This document shows, in pieces, positions 5,465 to 12,685 of a stretch of DNA of 17,391 nt. Source of the stretch: Clostridia bacterium. GTDB taxonomy: Bacteria; Bacillota; Clostridia; HGM11514. Location of the stretch: assembly GCA_900757255.1 (NCBI GenBank), contig CAAENE010000169.1, positions 1 to 17,391 on the forward strand. Direction: 5' to 3'. Each line of letters begins with the position of its first letter. The first letter of the stretch is position 1. Below the pieces are notes generated by a model. That model did not search any database. It saw only the letters and a program-made list of their open reading frames with translations, and had not been told where the DNA came from. Position numbers and translations under genes: made by a program.

Positions 5465-8116
5465 ATGGCGAAAAAGTATGTTTACCTTTTCAGCGAAGGA
5501 GACGCCAGCATGAGAAATCTGCTTGGGGGAAAAGGCGCAAACCTGGCTGAAATGACCAAATTGGGATTCCCTGTACCGCAGGGGTTCACAGTTTCAACCG
5601 AAGCCTGCACCAAGTATTATGAAGACGGAAAGGTGATTTCGCAGGAAATCATAGACGAAATCAAGGAAAAAATGGCAGTAACAGAAGAGATTGTCGGCAA
5701 AAAATTCGGCGATATCAAAAATCCTTTCCTGGTTTCTGTACGTTCCGGCGCACGCGCTTCTATGCCGGGTATGATGGACACGATTCTGAATCTTGGACTC
5801 AATGACGAGGTGGTAAAAGGCTTTGCAGAATTGACCCAAAATCCGCGTTTTGCCTATGACAGCTACCGCCGTTTCATCCAGATGTTCTCCGACGTCGTTA
5901 TGGGCGTGGATAAGAGCAAATTCGAACGTATTTTGGACAAAATGAAGGAAGACAAGGGCGTTTCATTAGATACTGAGCTTACGGCTGAAGATTTACAGGA
6001 ATTGATTGTACTATACAAAAATCTCTTCAAACAGGAAAAGGGAATGGACTTCCCGCAGGATCCGCAGGAACAGCTGATCGAAGCGGTTACCGCTGTATTT
6101 CGTTCCTGGGACAACCCCCGTGCCAATACCTACCGCCGCATGAACGATATTCCTTCCTCCTGGGGAACGGCTGTTAACGTGCAGGCAATGGTATTTGGAA
6201 ACATGGGCGACACCTCCGGTACCGGCGTTGCCTTTACCAGAGACCCCTCCACCGGAGAGAAAAAGCTGTATGGCGAATACCTGGTAAATGCGCAGGGCGA
6301 AGACGTGGTTGCGGGTATCCGTACCCCGAACCCGATGAGCCAGCTGGAAACCGATATGCCGGAAATCTATCAGCAGTTCATTGATATTGCAAATAAACTG
6401 GAACAGCATTACCGCGATATGCAGGATATGGAATTCACCATTGAAAACGGTAAGCTGTATATGCTCCAGACCAGAAACGGTAAAAGAACGGCTGCGGCCG
6501 CTTTGAAAATTGCCGTTGACCTTGTAAACGAAGGAATGATCAACAAAGAGGACGCGGTCCTCAAGGTTGATCCAAAACAGCTGGATTCCTTGCTGCATCC
6601 GACCTTTGAACCCAAAGCGCTCAAAGCGGCGGAGGTCATTGCAAAAGGTCTTCCTGCATCTCCCGGAGCGGCTTGCGGTAAAGTATACTTTACTGCGGAA
6701 GACGCCGTTCAGGCGCATGACGAGCGGGGAGAAAAGGTTGTCCTGGTACGCCTTGAAACCTCTCCGGAGGATATCGAAGGTATGAACGCGGCGGAAGGTA
6801 TTTTAACAGCACGCGGCGGTATGACCTCTCACGCGGCAGTTGTTGCAAGAGGTATGGGGACATGCTGTGTTGCTGGCTGCGGCGCGCTGAAAGTGGATGA
6901 AGAAAACAAAAAAGTTGAAATCGGTGACCTCTTGATCAAGGAGGGAGACTATATCTCGCTGGACGGCAGCACAGGCAACATTTACCTGGGTTCTGTCGAC
7001 ACCATGGAGGTACAGCTGACCGGCGACTTCAAAACGATTATGGACTGGGCTGACGAAATCAGGACGCTCAATGTCCGCACTAACGCCGACACTCCAAAGG
7101 ACGCGCAGGCAGCGGTACGGTTTGGCGCCGAGGGAATCGGGTTATGCCGTACGGAACATATGTTCTTTGATGAAGAAAGAATCCCGGCTGTCCGCGAAAT
7201 GATCGTTGCCAAAACAGTGGAACAGCGCAAAAAAGCGCTTGATAAATTACTCCCGATGCAAAGAGGGGATTTTGAAGGTCTGTTCAAGGCGCTTGGCGGC
7301 CTGCCTGTTACTATCCGTCTGCTGGACCCGCCTCTGCATGAATTTTTGCCGCATGACGATGAAGATATCCGTACGCTGGCAAAAGAAATGGGCCTGACAT
7401 TTGAAGAACTCAAGGAAACCGTCAATGATTTGCATGAATTCAACCCCATGTTAGGACATAGGGGATGCCGCCTGGCAGTGACCTATCCGGAGATTGCGGA
7501 GATGCAGGCGCGTGCTATTATCGAAGCTGCAATTAATGTAAATAAGGAAGGACTTGCGGTCGTTCCTGAAATTATGATTCCTCTGGTCGGCGAAGTAAAA
7601 GAGCTGAAATACGTCAAAGATGTTGTTGTAAAAACAGCGGACGAAGTCATCAAAAACAGCGGCGTACAGCTTTCTTATAAGGTCGGTACTATGATCGAAA
7701 TTCCGCGTGCGGCCCTGACGGCTGACGAAATCGCCAAGGAAGCGGAATTCTTCTCCTTTGGTACCAACGACCTGACCCAGATGACATATGGTTTCTCACG
7801 TGACGATGCCGGAAAATTCCTGGACGATTATTACAGCAAAAAGATTTTTGAATCTGATCCGTTTGCTAAGGTTGACCAGCACGGCGTCGGCAAACTGATT
7901 GAAATTGCGGCGAAATTAGGACGTCAGACCCGTCCTGACATTAAGCTTGGCATCTGCGGTGAACATGGCGGTGACCCGTCCAGCGTGGAATTCTGCCACA
8001 AGGTTGGTCTGAACTATGTATCCTGCTCGCCCTACCGCGTGCCGATTGCACGATTGGCTGCAGCACAGGCCAAAGTAGCTCAGGATAGAGGAATGGCTGA
8101 ATTCGGACAGAGATAA
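5465..8116 (+). CDS. ppdK: Pyruvate, phosphate dikinase
   Basis: An 883-residue cytoplasmic enzyme that interconverts pyruvate + ATP + Pi with PEP + AMP + PPi. In anaerobic clostridia it commonly runs as a PPi-dependent glycolytic step or for gluconeogenesis. The N-terminal ATP-grasp region (about residues 1-340) opens with GGKGANLAEM and VPQGFTVS. The swivelling phosphohistidine domain carries GGMTSHAAVVARGMG with the catalytic histidine at residue 456. The C-terminal PEP/pyruvate barrel carries GLCRTEHMFF and the acid/base cysteine at residue 831 in ICGEHGGDP. These match His455 and Cys831 of the well-studied Clostridium symbiosum enzyme (874 residues). AAAGGAGAG precedes the ATG by a normal distance. 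Own promoter, own terminator: a single-gene transcript. Confidence 0.98.
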   Translation: MAKKYVYLFSEGDASMRNLLGGKGANLAEMTKLGFPVPQGFTVSTEACTKYYEDGKVISQEIIDEIKEKMAVTEEIVGKKFGDIKNPFLVSVRSGARASMPGMMDTILNLGLNDEVVKGFAELTQNPRFAYDSYRRFIQMFSDVVMGVDKSKFERILDKMKEDKGVSLDTELTAEDLQELIVLYKNLFKQEKGMDFPQDPQEQLIEAVTAVFRSWDNPRANTYRRMNDIPSSWGTAVNVQAMVFGNMGDTSGTGVAFTRDPSTGEKKLYGEYLVNAQGEDVVAGIRTPNPMSQLETDMPEIYQQFIDIANKLEQHYRDMQDMEFTIENGKLYMLQTRNGKRTAAAALKIAVDLVNEGMINKEDAVLKVDPKQLDSLLHPTFEPKALKAAEVIAKGLPASPGAACGKVYFTAEDAVQAHDERGEKVVLVRLETSPEDIEGMNAAEGILTARGGMTSHAAVVARGMGTCCVAGCGALKVDEENKKVEIGDLLIKEGDYISLDGSTGNIYLGSVDTMEVQLTGDFKTIMDWADEIRTLNVRTNADTPKDAQAAVRFGAEGIGLCRTEHMFFDEERIPAVREMIVAKTVEQRKKALDKLLPMQRGDFEGLFKALGGLPVTIRLLDPPLHEFLPHDDEDIRTLAKEMGLTFEELKETVNDLHEFNPMLGHRGCRLAVTYPEIAEMQARAIIEAAINVNKEGLAVVPEIMIPLVGEVKELKYVKDVVVKTADEVIKNSGVQLSYKVGTMIEIPRAALTADEIAKEAEFFSFGTNDLTQMTYGFSRDDAGKFLDDYYSKKIFESDPFAKVDQHGVGKLIEIAAKLGRQTRPDIKLGICGEHGGDPSSVEFCHKVGLNYVSCSPYRVPIARLAAAQAKVAQDRGMAEFGQR

Positions 8117-8141
8117 TCTGAAAAAGATAGAAAAGTGAAAA

Positions 8142-8171
8142 AACGGATACGGTTTTCGTATCCGTTTTTTT
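8142..8171 (+). terminator. Rho-independent terminator of ppdK
   Basis: AACGGATACG (8142-8151) pairs with CGTATCCGTT (8157-8166) across a GTTTT loop, followed by a run of T to 8171. It lies 25 bp after the ppdK stop. The A-run before it makes it symmetric, though no gene on the other strand needs it. Confidence 0.93.
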
Positions 8172-8280
8172 ATTTATCTCATTTTAATGAAAAGGATTCG
8201 ATTTCAGGGAGAGAAAATATAGAAAATAATACATTCTACAGATTTCGGTAAGAACATTAACGGTAGATGATTAGAGGGGA

Positions 8281-8308
8281 TTGACAGTGCAGAAAAATGA
8301 GGTAAGAT
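8281..8308 (+). promoter_or_regulatory. Likely promoter of the FAD oxidoreductase gene
   Basis: TTGACA (8281-8286), a perfect -35 box, is followed after 16 bp by TAAGAT (8303-8308), a moderate -10 box. The mRNA would begin near 8315, giving a very short leader with AAAGGAG (8318-8324) almost at its 5' end. Confidence 0.6.
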
Positions 8309-8333
8309 AGAAAAGTGAAAGGAGTTGTATACA

Positions 8334-9614
8334 ATGAAAACAATCATAGAACCGCAGCGGGAAATACCGGTAGCCGGGGAATACGACGTGCTCGTTTTGG
8401 GAGCAGGCCCTGCGGGAATCGGTGCGGCTGTATCCGCTGCAAGGATGGGTGTAAAGACATTGCTGATAGAAAATGGTTCGGATGTAGGCGGCGTCGCCAC
8501 GATTGGATTGATGAGCCATTGGACGGGGAAGACACAGGGAGGGATTTATCAAGAGATCCTGGAACTGACAAGCGACGACGAAAGCCAGCGGCAGACGATC
8601 AATCCGGAACGGCTGAAAACAAAGCTGCTGGAAATGCTGAAAGATGCCGGAGCGGAAGTCCTTCTTTATACGATGGCTGTTCAGCCGGTGATGGACGGGA
8701 ATACAATTACAGGTGTGATATGCGAGAGTAAATCAGGCCGGCAGGCCTATATGGGCAAAATCGTAATTGACAGTACAGGCGACGGGGACATTGCTGCGCG
8801 TTCGGGCGTGCCTTATATCAAAGGGCGGGAGACGGACGGCAAAATGCAGCCGATGACACTGATGTTTAAAATTGCAGGGGTAGACACCGAAAACGCGGTC
8901 TTTTTAGGCAGCTTTGAATCAACGTATCAAACGGAGCGGGGCGAGCTTCAACAGCTGGCAAAAGAGCATCTGCCTCATCCGGCGGGTCATGTTCTCTTGT
9001 ATCGCTCGACTCTTCCGGGTGTGGTTACGGTGAATATGACAAACAGTATCAGTGTTGACGGGTGTTCCAATCGTGATTTGACCGAAGCTACAATCACCTG
9101 CAGAAAACAGATGGATATCATTGTTGATTTTCTGCGGGAATATGTTCCGGGCTATCAAAACTGCTATATTATCAGCAGCGCCTCTTTGATTGGCGTGCGG
9201 GAAACGAGGCATTTTAGCGGGGAATATACATTGACGGAACAGGATATTTTAGACGCAAAGGTGTTTGACGACTATATTGCAACCCGCTGTCATTTTAATT
9301 TTGACGTACATAATATCTCGGGCGCCAGCCTGGATAAAACAGGCCTGCAGTTTGGCTTTCCTCAGCAGAGAGGATATACGATTCCCTATCGGTCGATCCT
9401 TCCGCAAAAGATCGATAATCTGCTATTGGCCGGGAGAAATATTTCGGGAACGCATATGGCGCACTCCAGTTACCGCGTTATGCCGATTTGCGCAAATGTT
9501 GGCCAGGGGGCGGGCATTGCTGCCGCGCTTTGTGCAAAACTGAACCAAACGCCGCGGGAGCTGGACTATGCTGTTATCCGAAAAGAGCTGGACCGTTTAG
9601 GAATACGTCCATAA
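8334..9614 (+). CDS. FAD-dependent oxidoreductase (FAD_oxidored family)
   Basis: A 426-residue flavoprotein. The N-terminus has the Rossmann fingerprint VLVLGAGPAGIGAAVSAAR (GAGPAG at residues 23-28) ending in an acidic residue (LLIENG), then DVGGVAT. The middle has VIDSTGDGDIAARSGVPY, and the C-terminal flavin-contact segment is LLLAGRNISGTHMAHSSYRVMPICANVGQGAGIAAALC, all typical of the FAD_oxidored family. These enzymes often lie in carbohydrate or aromatic-compound clusters and their substrates are mostly unknown. ATG 8334 follows AAAGGAG by 9 nt; the in-frame TTG at 8325 directly abuts that site and cannot be the start. The gene ends in a strong terminator and faces the ADP-ribosylglycohydrolase gene tail to tail. 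It may share a pathway with the AraC-controlled genes (inference from position). Confidence 0.88.
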   Translation: MKTIIEPQREIPVAGEYDVLVLGAGPAGIGAAVSAARMGVKTLLIENGSDVGGVATIGLMSHWTGKTQGGIYQEILELTSDDESQRQTINPERLKTKLLEMLKDAGAEVLLYTMAVQPVMDGNTITGVICESKSGRQAYMGKIVIDSTGDGDIAARSGVPYIKGRETDGKMQPMTLMFKIAGVDTENAVFLGSFESTYQTERGELQQLAKEHLPHPAGHVLLYRSTLPGVVTVNMTNSISVDGCSNRDLTEATITCRKQMDIIVDFLREYVPGYQNCYIISSASLIGVRETRHFSGEYTLTEQDILDAKVFDDYIATRCHFNFDVHNISGASLDKTGLQFGFPQQRGYTIPYRSILPQKIDNLLLAGRNISGTHMAHSSYRVMPICANVGQGAGIAAALCAKLNQTPRELDYAVIRKELDRLGIRP

Positions 9615-9638
9615 ATAAGATTAGTAACCACCCAAAAT

Positions 9639-9681
9639 AAAGAATGCCGCAGAAAACATTGAGTTTTCCGCGGCATTCTTT
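9639..9681 (+). terminator. Terminator of the FAD oxidoreductase gene
   Basis: AAAGAATGCCGC (9639-9650) pairs with GCGGCATTCTTT (9670-9681); inside, GAAAAC (9652-9657) pairs with GTTTTC (9663-9668) around an ATTGA loop, with a single A/C mismatch. The whole hairpin is nearly perfect over 18 bp. The T-run is short, and the A-rich 5' arm suggests it works on both strands. The right half, 9661-9677, is identical to 2-18. Confidence 0.85.
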
Positions 9682-9689
9682 GTTATAAC

Positions 9690-9840
9690 CAAGTCGCAGA
9701 TGTGACCAAGGGGTCAGACCCTTTTCCGCCTCGCGAGAAGGCGGGTTCCATTTCAGACTTTCAGCGGGGGATTATGACCCCCGCTGAAAGTCTGAGGGGA
9801 AAAGCCCCCTGCGACGGTTGCAATCGTCGCAGCTGACTTG
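9690..9840. repeat. Hairpin-dense structured element (MITE-like or RNA)
   Basis: This stretch, part of the 365-bp gene-free gap 9615-9979, contains successive palindromes: GGGTC-A-GACCC (9712-9722), CCGCCT/AGGCGG (around 9727-9744), a perfect 18-bp stem 9753-9770 with 9778-9795 (7-nt loop), AGGGG/CCCCT (9795-9810), and CTGCGACG (9809-9816) with CGTCGCAG (9825-9832). Its ends are CAAGTC (9690-9695) and GACTTG (9835-9840), an inverted pair. GTCGCAG occurs twice (9693-9699 and 9826-9832), so CTGCGAC at 9809-9815 can pair with either. It looks richer in G and C than the flanks and has no coding potential I can recognise. A non-autonomous mobile repeat is the likeliest reading; a structured RNA is the alternative. 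Confidence 0.65.
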
Positions 9841-9915
9841 CGCGAGCTTATCACGCTTTGCTCCGATTTAAAAGCATTTTAGGATATTGGTTCGTTTGGC
9901 TTAATTTCAAAAATT

Positions 9916-9948
9916 GGAGGTGAACCTTTGACAAAATTGATGAAATAA
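9916..9948 (+). other. Orphan ribosome binding site with six-codon frame
   Basis: GGAGGTGA (9916-9923), a full-strength ribosome binding site, is followed by TTG at 9928 and the frame ACA AAA TTG ATG AAA TAA, that is MTKLMK and stop. No longer frame follows. It could be the relic of a gene start left when the rest was deleted or a minimal leader peptide, or it may simply be chance. It lies between the structured element and the 3' end of the oppositely oriented ADP-ribosylglycohydrolase gene. Confidence 0.35.
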
Positions 9949-9961
9949 CAGGGGTTATTTC
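9942..9961 (-). terminator. Weak AT-rich hairpin after the ADP-ribosylglycohydrolase gene
   Basis: GAAATAAC (9942-9949) and GTTATTTC (9954-9961) form a perfect 8-bp stem with a 4-nt loop, 18 bp past the minus-strand stop at 9980. The minus-strand sequence after it has only TTTT within ATCAATTTTGTC. It is the only terminator candidate for this transcript and a weak one; the hairpin-dense element further on may finish the job. Confidence 0.4.
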
Positions 9962-9979
9962 CAGCTTTGATTCAAATTG

Positions 9980-11503
9980 CTAAAATGACGGAAACAGGAC
10001 GGCTTTGATCACGCCATAGGTGTGCCTTGCATTGATAGAGACATCGATCAGCAATTCGATTTTGCTGTTATGGAAGGTTTCTGCCAAAAGTTCGATTTCC
10101 GTTTCGATTTTATATTGATAGGTACTTTGCAGAGGTGCAGAAAAGTGAGTGCCTTGCGGGAACGTAATCCCTTCCGGTCCATAAAGCTTTACATTTGCCC
10201 ATTGCTGATGGCAGGTAAGGCCGTTATCAAAAAGAGTGAGCTTTAGTTTCCGAGGTTCGTTCAGTTTGATATTTGGTTCTCCCTGATAATCCAGAACAGC
10301 AAAAAAGGTCGGAAAATCATATTTTACCGCGTACGGAGAAAGCTTCAGCAATTGATCAATTGGAAGGTCTTTGGGCTTGCTTGCTCCGTTGGTCAGCGGG
10401 ACGTAAACATCGCCGGTTTCGCAGGTCAGCTCCTCCGCTGTTGTGACTTGGCCGTTATTGTAATATGCCCGGCCCAAAAATCCGGGAATGGCGAACAGAA
10501 CGCGGTCGGTCAGCTCGTCAACTGTATTTGGGATATCGATATTATTCAGCCGGTTGATACAGCAGGTGTTGATAACGCCGCCTAACGGTTCTTTCCATTC
10601 TTTCGGAAGACCCGAATCGCCGTAAATGATTCCGAATATTGCGCCTAAAGTGGCGGCCGTGCAGTCTGTGTCCTCGCCGCAGTTGACTGCAATACACAGA
10701 GATTTTGCGAAATCGTTTTCTCCGTACAGCCAGCCGATGATCATCAGACCGATATTGCTGGGAGCGTCGAATCCGGGTTCGCCATATGGATAATCGTCTT
10801 TGATATCCTTGATTTTTGTAAACTGGATACCAAAATTGCCGGGGACTTCGGACAGGATCCTATGCCGCGCCTCCTTCCAGGAAACATTTTGCCCATAGCA
10901 GTCCAGTGCAATGCGGACTGCTTTTGCAACGGCACAGTTTTCAGGAATATAGGAAAGGCCGATTTCGATCAATTGATCCCTGTCGGTTTCTACAAAGGCT
11001 GCGCTTTGCATTGCGGCGCAGAAGATTTCGGCGTACATCCCCTCTCCGCCATGGTCAACGATAGCGTCCTCATATGCATAGCGGGCGGCAAGCTCTGGAT
11101 GACCGGGACATAGACATGCCCAAAGCTCAGAACGGATAAAACAGCCGCAGCTGTTGCGGTAATCATTTTCCACATGGCCTGACAGAGGCGGCACCAGTCC
11201 GGCTGCCAAATTGGTTTTCCCGGTCCCGTATTCCACCCAGAACGGTATAATATAGGACAGCCAATATTCACCTAAAACAGACGCGTTGACCTGCCTGCCG
11301 AACCGTTCGACAGCATTCAGCCAGACTAACTGCAAATCCAAGTCATCGTTGGGCGGCGGATTGCCGTTTAAATCCTGCAGATAAAAGGATACGTCATTGA
11401 CCTGACGCTGCCCTTCCAAGGGCGCCCCCAAAACTCCGCCGATATTTTTGCCATTCCAGCAGCCAAGCACTTTGTCCCTGAGCACTTCATATGATAATTC
11501 CAT
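9980..11503 (-). CDS. ADP-ribosylglycohydrolase family protein
   Basis: A 507-residue protein whose first about 330 residues match the ADP-ribosylglycohydrolase (DraG/Crystallin J1) fold. It opens with DKVLGCWNGKNIGGVLGAPLEG, has an acidic patch PNDDLD (residues 51-56) where DraG has TDDT, then DHGGEGMYAEIF (150-161) and the second metal site NCGEDTDCTAATLGAIFG (274-291). The family binds Mg2+ or Mn2+ and cleaves N- or O-glycosidic ADP-ribose bonds, but members of this subgroup sit in sugar- or nucleoside-related clusters and may act on other glycosides. Residues about 380-507 are an extra region rich in beta strands, not part of the core fold. ATG 11503 has AAAGGAG upstream at a rather long 12-nt spacing. 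The gene lies 61 bp after the AraC-type gene on the same strand, probably cotranscribed and controlled by it. Confidence 0.85.
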   Translation of the reverse strand: MELSYEVLRDKVLGCWNGKNIGGVLGAPLEGQRQVNDVSFYLQDLNGNPPPNDDLDLQLVWLNAVERFGRQVNASVLGEYWLSYIIPFWVEYGTGKTNLAAGLVPPLSGHVENDYRNSCGCFIRSELWACLCPGHPELAARYAYEDAIVDHGGEGMYAEIFCAAMQSAAFVETDRDQLIEIGLSYIPENCAVAKAVRIALDCYGQNVSWKEARHRILSEVPGNFGIQFTKIKDIKDDYPYGEPGFDAPSNIGLMIIGWLYGENDFAKSLCIAVNCGEDTDCTAATLGAIFGIIYGDSGLPKEWKEPLGGVINTCCINRLNNIDIPNTVDELTDRVLFAIPGFLGRAYYNNGQVTTAEELTCETGDVYVPLTNGASKPKDLPIDQLLKLSPYAVKYDFPTFFAVLDYQGEPNIKLNEPRKLKLTLFDNGLTCHQQWANVKLYGPEGITFPQGTHFSAPLQSTYQYKIETEIELLAETFHNSKIELLIDVSINARHTYGVIKAVLFPSF

Positions 11504-11564
11504 TTCAAAACAAAACTCCTTTCAAATAGATTTATTATGATAGTACATCAGAGCGGACTGTTTG

Positions 11565-12452
11565 TCAGTAGGCTTTCTTTACCCTTGTGTTGGAGGATTT
11601 TACTTCTGAACGGTAAGCGTTCGGTGTTTTTCCGATATTTTCCTTAAATACTTTATAAAATTGTTTTTTATCGGTATATCCGACGGCAGCACAAATTTCT
11701 TCCACTGTTTTATCTGTTTCAGATAACATCCGCGCCGATTCCGTTATCCTTTTTTCCTGAATATATGCAGTCAGGCTTTTGCCAAAACATTCCTTAAATA
11801 CCCGGCTGAAATAAGAGGGGTTATAAAAGCTTCTGGCGGCAAGCTCCTTTAAGGTTATCCTTTTATTAAAATTATCATTGATATAGGTCAGCAGTTCCGG
11901 AGTGATTTTATTCAGATACTGCATCATATCCTGCTCGTCATTTTTTTTCATTTCCCGTATCATGCGGGCAAACAAAACCTGCATGTATCCGTTTAAGACC
12001 GACTTATAGCCGACCTTTTTCCCGGCAAATTCCCTTAACATGTGCTCGATGACAGTTTCGATTTCCAGCATATCCCGGCCGCGGAAGGAGACGAACGGCC
12101 GTATGGGCAGGCCCTTGAATTCGTCAAAGATGGACAGCGAAAAAATCTCGAAAATATTTTCTGAATTGATCAGCTCACGGCTCATAAATTCCGGCTTTAA
12201 AAGAATATTGACGTATTCCATAGCGCTGTCGACAAAAAAGCTGTGCACCTGCCTGAAATTAATAAACAACAGGTCGCCCTTTGCGACTTCATATGTAATG
12301 TCGTTGATACAATGGCGTCCTTCGCCGGATTGAATATAAACCAGTTCTACGAATTCATGCATATGGGAGGGGTAATCATCAACACAATATGCTTTGATAA
12401 TATTGATATTTTCTTGCGGATTAATATAATCCTCTTTCCTCAATTGAATCAT
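11565..12452 (-). CDS. AraC family transcriptional regulator
   Basis: A 295-residue cytoplasmic regulator. The N-terminal part (about residues 20-90) is a cupin-like ligand-binding domain with YPSHMHEFVELVYIQSGEGRHCINDITYEVAKGDLLFI. The C-terminal part (about 185-285) is the double helix-turn-helix AraC domain, with ITLKELAARSFYNPSYFSRVFKECFGKSLTAYIQEKRI and then EICAAVGYTDKKQFYKVFKENIGKTPNAYR. AAAGG lies about 10 nt before ATG 12452. It precedes the ADP-ribosylglycohydrolase gene in the same direction and likely activates it in response to a small molecule, often a sugar for this architecture; the ligand is unknown. Its own promoter lies at 12482-12510, and the LuxR-type gene diverges from the same intergenic region. 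Confidence 0.92.
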   Translation of the reverse strand: MIQLRKEDYINPQENINIIKAYCVDDYPSHMHEFVELVYIQSGEGRHCINDITYEVAKGDLLFINFRQVHSFFVDSAMEYVNILLKPEFMSRELINSENIFEIFSLSIFDEFKGLPIRPFVSFRGRDMLEIETVIEHMLREFAGKKVGYKSVLNGYMQVLFARMIREMKKNDEQDMMQYLNKITPELLTYINDNFNKRITLKELAARSFYNPSYFSRVFKECFGKSLTAYIQEKRITESARMLSETDKTVEEICAAVGYTDKKQFYKVFKENIGKTPNAYRSEVKSSNTRVKKAY

Positions 12453-12481
12453 ATCAGCATATCCTTTCTGTTATTACCAGT

Positions 12482-12510
12482 ATTGTACTATAAAACGAAA
12501 AATAACACAA
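12482..12510 (-). promoter_or_regulatory. Promoter of the AraC / ADP-ribosylglycohydrolase operon
   Basis: On the minus strand TTGTGT (12510-12505) and TACAAT (12487-12482) are 17 bp apart. Transcription would start near 12475, about 22 nt before the AraC start codon. Confidence 0.6.
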
Positions 12511-12615
12511 CTCCTATTTGGGTTTACATAAAACAGCCATTTTGAAACGGAATCGACAAAAATCTACATGAAAATAATTGGAATTTTGATAAACGGTAGA
12601 AAAATTTTAAAAAAA

Positions 12616-12645
12616 TTGACGAAACTTGTAAAAATATGATAAAAT
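12616..12645 (+). promoter_or_regulatory. Likely promoter of the LuxR-type gene
   Basis: TTGACG (12616-12621) and TAAAAT (12640-12645) are 18 bp apart in AT-rich DNA, about 40 bp before the start codon at 12686. Confidence 0.55.
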
Positions 12646-12685
12646 AATGCAATATAAAAGTTTGCAATAAGTTGGTGTACATCGA

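Larger units (their letters stand above)
8124..8320. repeat. 17-bp direct repeat flanking the ppdK terminator region
   Basis: AAGATAGAAAAGTGAAA occurs at 8124-8140 and again, identically, at 8304-8320, 180 bp apart. The first copy lies between the ppdK stop and its terminator. The second covers the -10 box and 5' leader of the FAD oxidoreductase gene and runs into its ribosome binding site. The sequence is A-rich, so part of the match may be chance, but 17 exact bases suggests a local duplication or recombination scar. Confidence 0.6.

Noticed and set aside
6011..6718. 235-codon open frame on the minus strand
   Set aside because: It lies wholly opposite ppdK, whose protein is full length with all catalytic residues. 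The antisense translation has no recognisable domain.
12040..12545. Plus-strand open frames of 97 and 100 codons opposite the AraC gene and its promoter region
   Set aside because: They are antisense to a clear AraC-type protein and have no recognisable protein pattern.
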